64,000 bases of DNA from Saccharomonospora sp. CUA-673. Its GTDB lineage: Bacteria; Actinomycetota; Actinomycetes; Mycobacteriales; Pseudonocardiaceae. The DNA is taken from contig NZ_MKKE01000022.1 in the NCBI RefSeq assembly GCF_001942305.1, positions 1 to 64,000 of the forward strand. Reading direction: 5' to 3'. The position numbers and the translations under genes are program-made. Below are positions 38,862 through 49,165 of this stretch, in pieces (within the stretch, counting starts at the first letter, position 1; each line of letters starts with the position of its first letter). The notes below the pieces were generated by a model. It was not told the origin of the DNA. It was given only the letters and a program-made list of their open reading frames with translations, and ran no database searches.

Positions 38862-39176
38862 GTGGACATCGCAATCTGGATTTTCGTCGGCGTCTTCTGC
38901 GCAGCGCTGATCGTGGTCGTCGGCATCGCCGCCTACGCCACGGTCCAGCAACGCAGGACACCGATGGAGCAGCGCGAGCAACAGGTGTTGGACAAGCTGC
39001 GCCAGGAGGAAGCGCCCGACGGCACCACCTCGGTCCTGTCGGGATACCGCAGTGGAGTGAACGACGACGCGGTACGCAAACTGGCCGAGAACCACGGTTA
39101 TACGTGGACAGGGTACTCGGGCCGCAACGACCGCCGACTCAACTTCCGCAGGACACTGCCGGGAAGCACGTCATGA
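38862..39176 (+). CDS. Small membrane protein, paralog of the next gene's N-terminus
   Basis: A 104-residue protein with one N-terminal transmembrane helix (IAIWIFVGVFCAALIVVVGIAAY, residues ~3-25) and a cytosolic or extracellular domain. It is collinear with the first ~100 residues of the following gene: shared segments include RTPxEqRxQQVLDeLR, SGyRxGVnDDAVRkLAEnhGYxWTxYxGR and RxLxFxRxL. GTG 38862 lies 2 bp after the previous stop. It is clearly a tandem duplicate of a family I do not recognise. The function is unknown. Confidence 0.75.
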   Translation: MDIAIWIFVGVFCAALIVVVGIAAYATVQQRRTPMEQREQQVLDKLRQEEAPDGTTSVLSGYRSGVNDDAVRKLAENHGYTWTGYSGRNDRRLNFRRTLPGSTS

Positions 39177-39220
39177 GCAACGAGAGCGGCCTCGCGGTGC
39201 GCAGAACACTCCGGTGACGC

Positions 39221-40303
39221 ATGGACACCACGCTGTGGATCATCGCGGGTATTCCGGTCGCCTTCGCCGCGACCGTGCTCATCGCTTTCGCCTGGGCGAT
39301 GGTCAGCCAACTGCGCACTCCGCTCGAAATCCGGAAACAGCAAGTTCTCGACGAACTGCGGAAGAACGAGACCCACTCCGGCGCCACGTACGTCTCGCGC
39401 GGATTCCGCATCGGTGTACGCGACGATGCCGTCCGCGCCCTCGCCGAGGCCAACGGCTACCGCTGGACCGACTACTACGGCCGCAGGCTCACCTTCCAAC
39501 GCAACCTGCAGTCCGGACCGGGCACGTCCTTCGAGACGGGACACCCGTCAACGGCACGCGGTGCCGCGCCCGACCACTCGGCGTTCCTTGCCCAGCTCTC
39601 GACGCTCACACCCGACAGCACCGGCACCGCGAGGATCGACGTCGGCAACGCCCTTCCCTCTGATCAGGATGAGCTGGCCCGGGCCGCCGAAACGCACGGC
39701 TGGACCGTCGTGCGCCGCGAGTCCGAAGGCGGCCGGCTACTGTTCCGTGTCGCCCGGCGCGGCACGGAGCCGGTCATCAAGAACACCGAGTACTTCATCA
39801 AGGGGCCCGGCATCGAGGAACTCGGCCGCCAGCCCGGGGCACAACGAGCCGCCACCGACGCGCAGCGCGAGTTCGGAGTCAACCCGCTCTCCGAGACGGC
39901 GTATCGGGACGCGGCCGCGCAGTACAAGAAGGACAGTCAACGAACCAACCGGTGGGCGGCCGCGTTCTGCCTGCCGTTGCTGACGCTGGTCGGGGTCGCG
40001 GCGACGACCGCACGTCAGCTCACCGAAGGCGGCACAGGCGCCACCGTGGTGCTCGTCGTGTGGGCGGCGCTCGCCCTGCTGACGCTCGTCGGCCTCGTCG
40101 GAGTCATCCGCGCGCACGGGCGGCGCACGGCGAACTTCGCGCCCTACAAGAACGCCTACGAGAAGGTCGCTCACGCAGTCGTCCACGCGGACACGACCGG
40201 GGCCGGTCCGCCGTGGACGACGAACGGTGAGCGACCGTCAGGAAACAGCCGTCACGACACGGTGCTTCGGGTGGTGCGTCAGGAGGCGGATGCCTCCTCG
40301 TAG
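39221..40303 (+). CDS. Three-helix membrane protein, unknown family
   Basis: A 360-residue protein. Residues 1-100 repeat the preceding protein (one N-terminal helix, then KQQVLDELRKNETHSGATYVSRGFRIGVRDDAVRALAEANGYRWTDYYGR). A second soluble segment follows (~residues 110-210). Two adjacent transmembrane helices near residues 245-305 (AAAFCLPLLTLVGVAATT and VVLVVWAALALLTLVGLVGVI) precede a polar tail. There is no known domain. It ends the T7SS-linked operon, and its last 25 bases overlap the convergent protease gene, where a hairpin lies. Confidence 0.75.
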   Translation: MDTTLWIIAGIPVAFAATVLIAFAWAMVSQLRTPLEIRKQQVLDELRKNETHSGATYVSRGFRIGVRDDAVRALAEANGYRWTDYYGRRLTFQRNLQSGPGTSFETGHPSTARGAAPDHSAFLAQLSTLTPDSTGTARIDVGNALPSDQDELARAAETHGWTVVRRESEGGRLLFRVARRGTEPVIKNTEYFIKGPGIEELGRQPGAQRAATDAQREFGVNPLSETAYRDAAAQYKKDSQRTNRWAAAFCLPLLTLVGVAATTARQLTEGGTGATVVLVVWAALALLTLVGLVGVIRAHGRRTANFAPYKNAYEKVAHAVVHADTTGAGPPWTTNGERPSGNSRHDTVLRVVRQEADASS

Positions 40304-41226
40304 AGGGCCTGGGCCTGGTCACCGAAGTACGGCCCGAACATCACGTTCGGCAGGAACACGTAGCCGAAGCTGTTCACCGACTCCTGCACGCCCGTGCCCG
40401 TCTCCGGGTCGAACGAGCTGAACCACGGGCCACCACTCGAGCCGCCGGTCATGTCGCAGCGCATGCCGTAGTCGTCGGTCAGCAGCGGGTCGGTGAACGT
40501 GCCGCCCGCACAGTAGGTCAACGTGCTGCCGTCGTACGGCGCCGCGGCCGGGTAACCGAACGCGTGCATGTCGCGGCCGCGTTCGCCGTTGAAGGCGATC
40601 TCCGTCGACCCGACCGTGTCGGCGATCGTGGCGCCGTCCTTCTCCTCCACCACGGCGATACCGACGTCGTGGTTCATGTCCTCACCGGACTCCCACTCCG
40701 GCGGCGCCATCGTCTTCTCCGCGGCCCACTCGCCGTACGGTGCGTCGCCGTTGTCGTAACCGGGCACGAACACGAAGTCCGTGTGCCAGCCGCCCTGGTA
40801 GTACACGCAGTGGCCCGCCGTCATCACGACGCTGCCGTTCGGGCTGTCCACGACGTTGCCGCTGCAGGAGGCGTCCTGGCCGTCCATCTGGAAGAACACG
40901 CGACCGGTCGTCTTCGTGACCTCGCCGCCGCCGGTCCACTCGTCACCGGTCGACGCGCCCTCCGCCGACGGAAGAAGTCCCAGCACGGCGCCGACGATCG
41001 ACGACGGAATCTGCAGCACCTGGTCCAACGGAATCGCCGAGCGCATCCGCTGCGGCGTCCATTCCTCGGACGAGGTGGACTTGACCTCGTTCACCGCCAC
41101 GTCCGAACCGCCGGCGGCCTCCGACGGCGCAGCCACCGCGGGGGCGGCCACCATCGTCGTCGCCATCGCCGTCGCCGCGACCACAGCGCCGACGCGCCGC
41201 AGGCCCCGCTTTCCACCGATCCCCAT
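40279..41226 (-). CDS. Secreted trypsin-like serine protease (S1)
   Basis: A 315-residue exported chymotrypsin-fold protease. A signal peptide covers ~residues 1-35 (VVAATAMATTMVAAPAVAAPS). The catalytic triad is seen as His in MTAGHCVYY, Asp in MNHDVGIAVVEE and Ser in GGSSGGPWF. ATG 41226 is chosen because GGAGGACTT precedes it and the signal peptide starts there; an upstream in-frame start has no such features. The gene is single; the substrate is unknown. Its stop overlaps the end of the convergent membrane-protein gene. Confidence 0.92.
   Translation of the reverse strand: MGIGGKRGLRRVGAVVAATAMATTMVAAPAVAAPSEAAGGSDVAVNEVKSTSSEEWTPQRMRSAIPLDQVLQIPSSIVGAVLGLLPSAEGASTGDEWTGGGEVTKTTGRVFFQMDGQDASCSGNVVDSPNGSVVMTAGHCVYYQGGWHTDFVFVPGYDNGDAPYGEWAAEKTMAPPEWESGEDMNHDVGIAVVEEKDGATIADTVGSTEIAFNGERGRDMHAFGYPAAAPYDGSTLTYCAGGTFTDPLLTDDYGMRCDMTGGSSGGPWFSSFDPETGTGVQESVNSFGYVFLPNVMFGPYFGDQAQALYEEASAS
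40281..40298. terminator. Hairpin inside the overlap of convergent genes
   Basis: AGGAGGC at 40281-40287 pairs with GCCTCCT at 40292-40298 around a 4-nt loop. It lies within the 25-bp overlap of the two convergent coding ends, the natural place for a shared terminator. There is no T-run. Confidence 0.45.
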
Positions 41227-41429
41227 AAGTCCTCCTTGCCGGAGTTTCGATCGAACTTCCAGCAAGGCTCGCCGCGCGGGCTCACACCGGGTACCGCTGC
41301 TCAGCCCAAGGTCACAGCGCTCAATGGGCGCACCCACCGGGGTGACGACGAAGGTCGTGACCCGTTCGGGTCAGACCACTGGACGGCCCCGGCCACGGCG
41401 AACGGACGGCGCGCAGCCTACGCCGAGGC

Positions 41430-42938
41430 TCAGACGACGGCGAGGGGCAGCGCCGTCGGATGCACCGGCGACGGCAGATCCGAACCGCCGGTCAGGTACG
41501 CATCGACCGACGCGGCCACCGAGCGGCCCTCCGCGATCGCCCATACCACGAGCGACGCCCCGCGGTGGGCGTCGCCGCAGACGAACACGCCCGGTGCGTC
41601 GGTCTGCCAGTCGGTGCCGCACGGGACGGTGCCGCGGCGGTTCAACGACACCCCGAGGTCGTCGAGCAGCCGCATGTGCTCGACCCCCTCGAAGCCGATC
41701 GCGAACAGCACCAGGTCGGCGGGCAGTTCCTGCACGTCGTCGCTGGTCGGCACGACCTGACGGCGCCCCGTCTCCGGGTCCTTCTCGACCCGCACCGTGT
41801 GCAGCTCGACCGCACGGACGCGGCCCTCGTCGTCCCCGACGAACCGCTTCACGGCCACCGCGAACAGCCGCTCGCCCGCTTCCTCGTGCACCGGGTAGGT
41901 GCGCAGGATGTACGGCCACGTCGGCCACGGCGACCGCTCGTCGTCGCGCGTCTCGGGCGGTTCCGGGTACTGGTCCAGCTGTGTCACCGACGCGGCGCCC
42001 TGGCGGATCGCCGTGCCGTAGCAGTCGGCGCCCGTGTCACCACCACCGATGATCACCACGTGCTTGCCCGCGGCCGTGATCTCCGGTGGGCCGTCGCCCT
42101 CGCAGTGTCGGTTCGCCGGCACCAGGTGCTCCATCGCCAGATGGACGCCCGCGAGGTCGCGGCCGGGTGTCGTCGTGTCGTCGCGGCCCCGCAGCGCGCC
42201 CACCGCGAGCACCACCGCGTCGTAGCGCTCCCGCAGCTCCTCGACCGTGATGTCGACGCCGACCTCGCACCCGGTGACGAACGTCGTGCCCTCGTTGCGC
42301 AGCTGCGCCAGCCTGCGGTCGAGGACCTTCTTCTCCATCTTGAACTCGGGGATCCCGTAGCGGAGCAGACCGCCCAGCCGGTCGTCGCGCTCGAACACCG
42401 TCACGTCGTGCCCGGCGCGCGTCAACTGCTGCGCCGCCGCCAGACCCGCCGGACCCGAACCGACGACCGCGACCTGCCGGCCCGTCGACTCGTCGGCCGT
42501 GCGTGCCTGCACGTAGCCGGCCTCCCAGGCCTGCGCGGAGATCGTCTCCTCGACCCGCTTGATGGCCACCGGGCCGCCCGCCAACGGCGAGATCGACAAC
42601 GTGCACCCCGCCTCGCACGGCGCGGGACACAATTTGCCCGTGAACTCGGGAAAGTTGTTCGTGGCGTGCAACCGCTCGGAGGCCTCCGCCCAGTCGCCGC
42701 GGCGCACCAGGTCGTTCCACTCCGGAATCAGGTTGCCCAGCGGGCACCCCGAACGCTCGTTGTGGCAGAACGGGATACCGCAGTCCATGCACCGGCTCGC
42801 CTGCGTGGCGACCTCGGCGTTGCGCTCAGCCCGCGGCTGCTCGACGTAGACCTCGTGCCAGTCGTGCACCCGCTCGGCCTTCGGCCGCTTGGGCGGCTCG
42901 ACCCGCTCGTACTTCATGAACCCGGTCGGATCAGCCAC
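41430..42938 (-). CDS. gltD: Glutamate synthase small subunit
   Basis: A 502-residue NADPH-dependent GltD, which passes electrons from NADPH through FAD and Fe-S clusters to the large subunit. N-terminal cysteines CMDCGIPFCHN-x3-GCPLGNL and CPAPCEAGC bind 4Fe-4S clusters. FAD-binding VAVVGSGPAGLAAAQQL and NAD(P)-binding VVIIGGGDTGADCYGTA follow. The GTG start has AGGAGG upstream. It follows gltB by 103 bp; that gap carries an odd repeat-flanked insert. Confidence 0.95.
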   Translation of the reverse strand: MADPTGFMKYERVEPPKRPKAERVHDWHEVYVEQPRAERNAEVATQASRCMDCGIPFCHNERSGCPLGNLIPEWNDLVRRGDWAEASERLHATNNFPEFTGKLCPAPCEAGCTLSISPLAGGPVAIKRVEETISAQAWEAGYVQARTADESTGRQVAVVGSGPAGLAAAQQLTRAGHDVTVFERDDRLGGLLRYGIPEFKMEKKVLDRRLAQLRNEGTTFVTGCEVGVDITVEELRERYDAVVLAVGALRGRDDTTTPGRDLAGVHLAMEHLVPANRHCEGDGPPEITAAGKHVVIIGGGDTGADCYGTAIRQGAASVTQLDQYPEPPETRDDERSPWPTWPYILRTYPVHEEAGERLFAVAVKRFVGDDEGRVRAVELHTVRVEKDPETGRRQVVPTSDDVQELPADLVLFAIGFEGVEHMRLLDDLGVSLNRRGTVPCGTDWQTDAPGVFVCGDAHRGASLVVWAIAEGRSVAASVDAYLTGGSDLPSPVHPTALPLAVV

Positions 42939-43060
42939 GAGCCGCCTCCTTGCTCATGCGGGACATCCCCTCGGGCGCGGGTGTCCCGCACCAACTCTGT
43001 CGGTCGGCGCACGTGCTGGCGCTCCGCACGCTCCGCGATTGTCAGCCACGAGCCGCCTCC
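42931..43060. repeat. 19-bp direct repeats flanking a 92-bp insert between gltB and gltD
   Basis: The same 19 bases occur at 42931-42949 (gltD ribosome binding site and start) and 43042-43060 (end of gltB including its stop). In the repeat, a GTG start and a TGA stop overlap. The 92 bp between contain an 8-bp inverted repeat (GCGGGACA at 42958-42965 with TGTCCCGC at 42982-42989). This looks like a tandem duplication or small insertion that separated formerly overlapping genes. Confidence 0.7.
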
Positions 43061-46000
43061 ATGATCGCCTCGTCGACGTCGCGGCCCTCCGCACGCGCCG
43101 CCTTCGTCGCCTCGAGTACCCGCTTGTAGTCGCGCGGCATCACCTTCGTGAACGCCGAGGACCGCCGCGACCAGTCGCCGAGCAGCGAGGTGGCCACCGC
43201 CGACCCCGTCAGGTCGGCATGCCGGACGACGATGTCGCGCAACCACGCCAGCTCGTCGACCGTCGGCTGTTCCAGCTCGACCATGCCCCGGTTGACCTTG
43301 CGCGTGTCCAGGTCGAGCACGTAGGCCTCGCCGCCGGACATGCCCGCCGCGAGATTGCGCCCGGACGTGCCGAGCACCACGGCCCGGCCACCGGTCATGT
43401 ACTCGAACGCGTGGTCCCCCACGCCCTCGCACACGATCAGCGCACCGGAGTTGCGGACGCCGAACCGCTCCCCGACCTGGCCGCGCAGGAAGATCTCACC
43501 GCCCGTGGCTCCGTAGGCGATCGTGTTGCCCGCGATCACCTGGCCCTCGGCCGCGAACAGCGAATCCTCGTGCGGACGCACCACGATCCGGCCGCCGGAC
43601 AGGCCCTTGCCGACGTAGTCGTTGGCGTCGCCGATGAGGTCGAGCGTGACGCCCGGCGGCAGGAACGCGCCGAGCGACTGTCCGGCCGACCCCGTCAACG
43701 TCACCCGGATCGTCTCGTCGGGCAGGCCCGCGCTGCCGTAGCGGCGCGTGATCTCCGCGCCCAGCAGCGTGCCGACGGTCCGGTTGACGTTGCGCACCGG
43801 CAGCTCGAGCCGCAGCGGATGCGCATCCTCCACGCCGCCTCGGCCAGCTGGATCAACGTGTGGTCGAGAGCGTGCTGCAGGCCGTGGTCCTGTTCGCGCA
43901 GCTTGCGCTTCGCATCGCCGTACGGGGTGTCGTCGGGTGCCGCGAAGATCGGCGACAGGTCCAGCCCGTCGGCCTTCCAGTTCTCCACCGCCTCGTCGAC
44001 GTCGAGTGCGTCGACCCGGCCGATCGCCTCGTCGAGCGAACGGAAACCGAGCTCGGCCAGCAGCTCGCGAACCTCCTGGGCGACGAAGTGGAAGTAGTTG
44101 ACCACGTGCTCGGCCTGACCCGTGTAGCGCTTGCGCAGGTCGGGGTTCTGCGTGGCGACGCCGACCGGACACGTGTCCAGGTGGCACACGCGCATCATGA
44201 TGCAGCCGGCCACGATGAGCGGCGCGGTCGCGAAGCCGTACTCCTCGGCGCCCAGCAGCGCGGCGACGACGACGTCCCGACCCGTCTTCATCGCGCCGTC
44301 CACCTGCACGGTGATCCGGTCGCGCAAGCCGTTGAGCATCAGGGTCTGCTGCGTCTCGGCGAGGCCGATCTCCCACGGCGTGCCCGCGTGCTTCAGCGAG
44401 TTCAGCGGCGAGGCGCCCGTGCCGCCGTCGTGCCCGGAGATCAGCACGACGTCGGCGTGCGCCTTCGACACACCGGCGGCCACGGTGCCGACGCCCAACG
44501 AGCTCACGAGCTTGACGTGCACACGCGCCCGGTCGTTGGCGTTCTTCAGATCGTGGATCAGCTGGGCCAGGTCCTCGATCGATAGATGTCGTGGTGCGGC
44601 GGCGGGGAGATCAGCCCCACGCCCGGCGTCGAGTGCCGGGTCTTGCCGATCCACGGATACACCTTGTTCGGCGGGAGCTGGCCACCCTCGCCGGGCTTGG
44701 CGCCCTGCGCCATCTTGATCTGGATGTCGTCGGCGTTGACGAGGTACTCGCTCGTCACACCGAACCGTCCACTCGCGACCTGCTTGATCGCGCTGCGCCG
44801 CTCCGGGTCGTAGAGCCGTTCCGGATCCTCGCCGCCCTCACCGGTGTTCGATCGGCCGCCGATGCGGTTCATCGCGATCGCGAGCGTCTCGTGCGCCTCG
44901 GCCGAGATCGAGCCGTACGACATCGCACCGGTGTTGAACCGTCGGCAGATCGACTCGACCGACTCGACCTCGTCGATCGGCACCGGCGCACGACCCTCGG
45001 ACCGCAGGCGGAACATGCCCCGCAGCGCGCCGCCCTGCCGGTTGAGCGCGTCCACCTCCTCGGTGTAGGCCCGGTAGGCCTCCTTGGCGCGCGTCTTGCT
45101 GGCGTGCTGCAGCAGGAACACCGTCTCCGGCGTGAACAGGTGCAGCTCGCCCTCACGGCGATAGGCGTACTCGCCGCCCGTCTCGAGGCCGCGGTGCGCA
45201 CGTTCGGTGTTGTTGTCCGGGTAGGCCCGCGCGTGGCGCATCGCGACCTCGTCGGCCAACACGTCGAGCCCGACGCCGCCGAGCTTCGACGAGGTGCCCG
45301 TGAAGTACTCGTCCAGCAGTCCCTGCGACAGCCCCAGCCCCTCGAACACCTGCGCCGCCGTGTAGGCACCGACGGTCGAGATGCCCATCTTGGACATGAT
45401 CTTCAGGACGCCCTTGACCAGCGCCGCCACATAGTTGCGGACCGCCTGCTGCGATTCGATGCCCGTGATCGCGCCCTGGGCGATCATGTCCTCGATCGTC
45501 TCGAACGCCAGGTACGGGTTGACCGCCGCCGCGCCGTAGCCGAGCAGCAGCGCGATGTGGTGCACCTCGCGGGCATCGCCCGTCTCGACGACGAGTGCGA
45601 CGTTGAGCCGTTCCTTCGTGCGCACCAGATGGTGGTGCACCGCCGAGACCAGCAGCAGCGACGGGATCGGCGCCATGCGGTGGTCCGAGTCGCGGTCGGA
45701 CAGCACCAGCGTTCGCGCGCCCGCGGCGATGGCCTCCGAGGCCTCCCTGCGGACCCGTTCGACGGCCTCGGCGAGCGCCGCGCCACCACCGTCCACGTCG
45801 TACAGTCCGGACAGGACGGCGCAGGCGAACCCTGGCAGGTCGCCGTCGACGTTGACGTGGATCAACTTGGCCAACTCGTCGTTGTCGATCACCGGGTACG
45901 GCAACTCGATGTGTCGACACGATGCGGGCCCGGGCGCCAACAGGTTCTGCTCCGGACCCATGATCCGGCTCATCGACGTCACCATCTCCTCGCGGATGGC

Positions 46001-47610
46001 ATCCAGCGGCGGATTGGTGACCTGGGCGAAGCCCTGCTTGAAGTAGTCGTAGAGCAACCGCGAACGTTGCGAGGTCATCGCGGTCGGGGTGTCGGTGCCC
46101 ATCGACCCGATCGGTTCGGCTCCCGTCGAGGCCATCGGCCCGAGCAGGATCTTCAGCTCCTCCTCCGTGTACCCGAACGAGAGCTGCCTGCGCAGCACCG
46201 ACGCGTGCGTCTGGGTGATGTGGTCGCGGTCGGGCAGCTCCGACAGGCTGAGCAGCCCCGCGTGCAGCCACTCGTCGTACGGCGCCTCGCTCGCGAGCCC
46301 ATCCTTGATCTCGTCGTCGCTGACGATGCGCCCGGCCTCGGTGTCGACCAGGAACATCCGGCCCGGCTTCAGTCGCCCCTTGGCGATGACGTTGTCGGGC
46401 GCGATGTCGAGCACGCCCGCCTCGCTGGCCAGCACGACTCGCTCGTCGCCGTGCGCCACCAGCGCGCGGGGCGCAGACCGTTGCGGTCGAGCACGCCGCC
46501 GACGAGCGAGCCGTCGGTGAACGTCACGCACGCGGGACCGTCCCACGGCTCCATCAGGCTGGCGTGGAAGCGGTAGAACGCACGGCGCTGCTCGTCCATC
46601 CCCTCGTGGTTCTCCCACGCCTCGGGGACCATCATCAGCACCGCGTGCGGCAGGGTCCGACCGCCCAGGTGCAGCATCTCCAGCACCTCGTCGAACGAGG
46701 CCGAGTCGGAGGCATCCGGCGAGCACACCGGGTACAGCCGCGACAGGTCGCCCGGGATCAGATCGGTCTCCAGCAGCGCCTCGCGGGCGCGCATCCGGTT
46801 GCGGTTGCCGCGCACCGTGTTGATCTCGCCGTTGTGCGCGACGAACCGGAACGGGTGCGCCAACGGCCACGACGGGAACGTGTTCGTCGAGAACCGCGAG
46901 TGCACCAGCGCGATCGCGGTGAGCATGCGCTCGTCGCGCAGCTCGGGGAAGAACTGGGGAAGCTGTTCCGGGGTGAGCATGCCCTTGTAGACGAACGTGC
47001 GCGCCGACAGCGAGGGGAAGTACACCCCGCAACCGGCGTCCTCGGTCTCGTGTTCGGCCCGCTTGCGCAGGCAGAACGTGAGCCGATCCAGGTCGATGCC
47101 GGACGGCAGCTCGCCGTCGGCGTCGGGCCTGCCCGTCACGTGCAGGTACGCGAAGTGCGGCATGACAGACCGCGCGGTGGGTCCGACGTCGGCGGCGTCG
47201 GCGTCGACCGGCACGTCGCGCCAGCCAGCGACCTCGAGGCCCTCCTCGCCGGCGATGCGCTCGATGATCGTCACGGCCTTGCGCCGCTGCTCCGCGTCGG
47301 CGGGCAGGAACGCGACGCCCGCCGCGTAGTGGTGCCTGCCGAACGCGTCCGGACGCGGCAGGTCGAAACCCGCCTCCGCACGCAACAGTTCGTCGGGCAG
47401 CTGCAGCAGGATTCCGGCACCGTCGCCGCTGGTCGGTTCGGCGCCGGCGGCACCACGGTGGTCGAGGTTCGTCAACGCGGTCAGACCGTCGGCGACGATG
47501 CTGTGGGAGCGGACGCCACGGACATGCGCGACCATGGCGACACCGCAGGAATCCTGTTCCGTTGCGGGATCGTAGAGACCCTGCCGAGACGGAATCGCGG
47601 AGAAGATCAA
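43042..47610 (-). pseudogene. gltB: Glutamate synthase large subunit, frame broken three times
   Basis: A 1523-codon GltB, which makes two glutamates from glutamine and 2-oxoglutarate. The mature N-terminal nucleophile Cys is in [13 protein letters not shown]. Later come the FMN region [38 protein letters not shown], the 3Fe-4S cysteines in [19 protein letters not shown], and the C-terminal beta-helix (GDANDYVGKGLSGGRIVV). Frame breaks are at ~46480, ~44583 and ~43835. Each is repaired by one base (e.g. [13 protein letters not shown]), and total length is a codon multiple, as three lost bases predict. TTG 47610 with AGGAGG 6 bases upstream gives the normal N-terminus. Confidence 0.88.
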
Positions 47611-47912
47611 CTCAGGCCTCCTGCGTCGTCTTCGTGCTCGTTCTTGGGGCACGGGACGACGATGGCCCGCTTATTATCGCGACCTTAACATCTGGGAAAC
47701 GTCCCAGCGCCGGTTCAACCGGCCGATTTCCGCTTCGACCGTAACGATCCGGCGACCCCGGACGACCTAGTTTCTGATGGGCGCCTCGGTCCCGGCAAGG
47801 GGTGTGGCGTTAAGTCGCTGTGAGACCTCCGCGCCGAGCGTCCTTCACACCCAGTGTACGCCTGCGCGTTGCGACATTCGGGGCACACCTCCATGGGGCT
47901 GGTAACGTCGTC
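47611..47912. other. Divergent control region of gltB and btuFCD
   Basis: About 300 bp between the gltB start and the cobalamin riboswitch. No protein frame is convincing. It includes an A/T-richer patch around 47670-47700 (cttattatcgcgaccttaacatc), a candidate for one of the two promoters. No nitrogen-regulator box was recognised with confidence. Confidence 0.45.
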
Positions 47913-48033
47913 TCGACACGGGCGGTAGCGAAGTCCGGTGCGAATCCGGCGCTGTGCCGCAACTGTGATGCCCTCGCGGCGCCCCTCCGGGCGCGGTCGG
48001 AAGGGCGAGTCAGGTCGCCTTCGTCCGTGTCGA
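47913..48033 (+). promoter_or_regulatory. Cobalamin riboswitch
   Basis: The conserved B12 core reads gaagtccggtgcgaatccgg, then gctgtgccgcaactgtgat, and later gcggtcggaagggcgagtcagg. The ends pair: TCGACACGG at 47913-47921 with CCGTGTCGA at 48025-48033 closes P1 perfectly. A further hairpin (CCACCTC 48042-48048 with GAGGTGG 48056-48062) just downstream may be the expression platform. The element precedes btuFCD, so cobalamin should switch the importer off. Confidence 0.92.
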
Positions 48034-48136
48034 CGCCTTGTCCACCTCCGGCGCAGAGGTGGGGTGTCAGGGACGGTGTCGACGCCGACTCGGGCGCTCC
48101 CGCCCCTCGGAGCCGGCCCAGCCACCCGAGGTCGCA

Positions 48137-49165
48137 GTGTTGTTCTCGTCGTTCCGGTTCTCGCTCCCCTCGTTCCGGTTCTCGCTCTCGTTCCGTCGTT
48201 CGCGGCATTGGCGAGGTTCCCGGGGCTCGCAGCGTGCCCGGCCTGCGGCGTTGCTTGCCGTGCTGCCGCTGCTCGCCGTGCTCGCCCTCGCCGGTTGCGC
48301 CCAGCGGGAGGACTCCCCCGACGACGGCAACGGCTCCGCCTCTGCCGGTTTCCCCGTCGAGCTGCGGCCGGCGGGCGCTCCCCCGGTCACGCTCGAGGAC
48401 AAGCCCGAACGCATCGTCTCGCTCGTCCCATCGGTGACCGAGACGCTGTACGAGGTGGGCGCGGGCGACCAGGTCGTCGCGGTCGACGACGTGTCGACGT
48501 ACCCCGACCACGCCCCGCGCACCGACCTGTCGGGCCTCAACCCGGACCCGCAGGCCATCGCCGGGCACAACCCGGACCTGGTCATCGTCAACGCCGACCC
48601 CGACGGTTCGGTCGCCGAGGCGCTCGACAAGACCGGGGTGGCCACGCTCGTGCTGCCCGCGCCCGGCACCCTCGAGGAGGCCTACGACCAGTTCGCGCTC
48701 GTCGGCGAGGCGACGGGGCACCCCGACGCCGGCCGGCAGCTCGCCGACGACGTCGAAGCGGAGATCACCGAGCTGGCCGACAACGCGCCGAACCGCGAGC
48801 TCAGCTACTACCACGAGGTCGACCCGAGCTACTACACCGTGACCTCGGCGACGTTCCTCGGCGAGATCTACGACCAGTTCGGCCTGCGCAACATCGCCGA
48901 CCAGGGCAACCCCGACGCCATGGGCGGCTACCCGCAGCTGACCGCCGAGAAGATCATCGAGGCCGACCCGGACCTGGTGTTCCTCGCCGACGTGAAGTGC
49001 TGCGGGCAGAACGCGCAGACCGTCGCCGAACGGCCCGGCTGGGACACCCTGACCGCCGTCGAACAGGACCGCGTGTTCCCGCTCGACGACGACCTGGCAT
49101 CGCGGTGGAGCCCACGGCTCGTCGAGTTCGTCCGCGACATCGCCGACGCCGTGGCCGAAGCCTGA
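48137..49165 (+). CDS. btuF: Cobalamin ABC transporter substrate-binding lipoprotein
   Basis: A 342-residue lipoprotein that captures vitamin B12 for import. The lipobox LALAGC lies at about residue 50 after a long basic N-terminus. The helical-backbone receptor fold is seen in PERIVSLVPSVTETLYEVGAGDQVVAVDDVSTYP, DLVIVNADPDG and GGYPQLTAEKIIEADPDLVFLADVKCCGQNAQTVAERPGW; the KCCGQ motif is frequent in actinobacterial B12-binding proteins. The GTG start is chosen after the riboswitch platform; a few residues of uncertainty remain. It is first in btuFCD, under the riboswitch. Confidence 0.88.
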   Translation: MLFSSFRFSLPSFRFSLSFRRSRHWRGSRGSQRARPAALLAVLPLLAVLALAGCAQREDSPDDGNGSASAGFPVELRPAGAPPVTLEDKPERIVSLVPSVTETLYEVGAGDQVVAVDDVSTYPDHAPRTDLSGLNPDPQAIAGHNPDLVIVNADPDGSVAEALDKTGVATLVLPAPGTLEEAYDQFALVGEATGHPDAGRQLADDVEAEITELADNAPNRELSYYHEVDPSYYTVTSATFLGEIYDQFGLRNIADQGNPDAMGGYPQLTAEKIIEADPDLVFLADVKCCGQNAQTVAERPGWDTLTAVEQDRVFPLDDDLASRWSPRLVEFVRDIADAVAEA

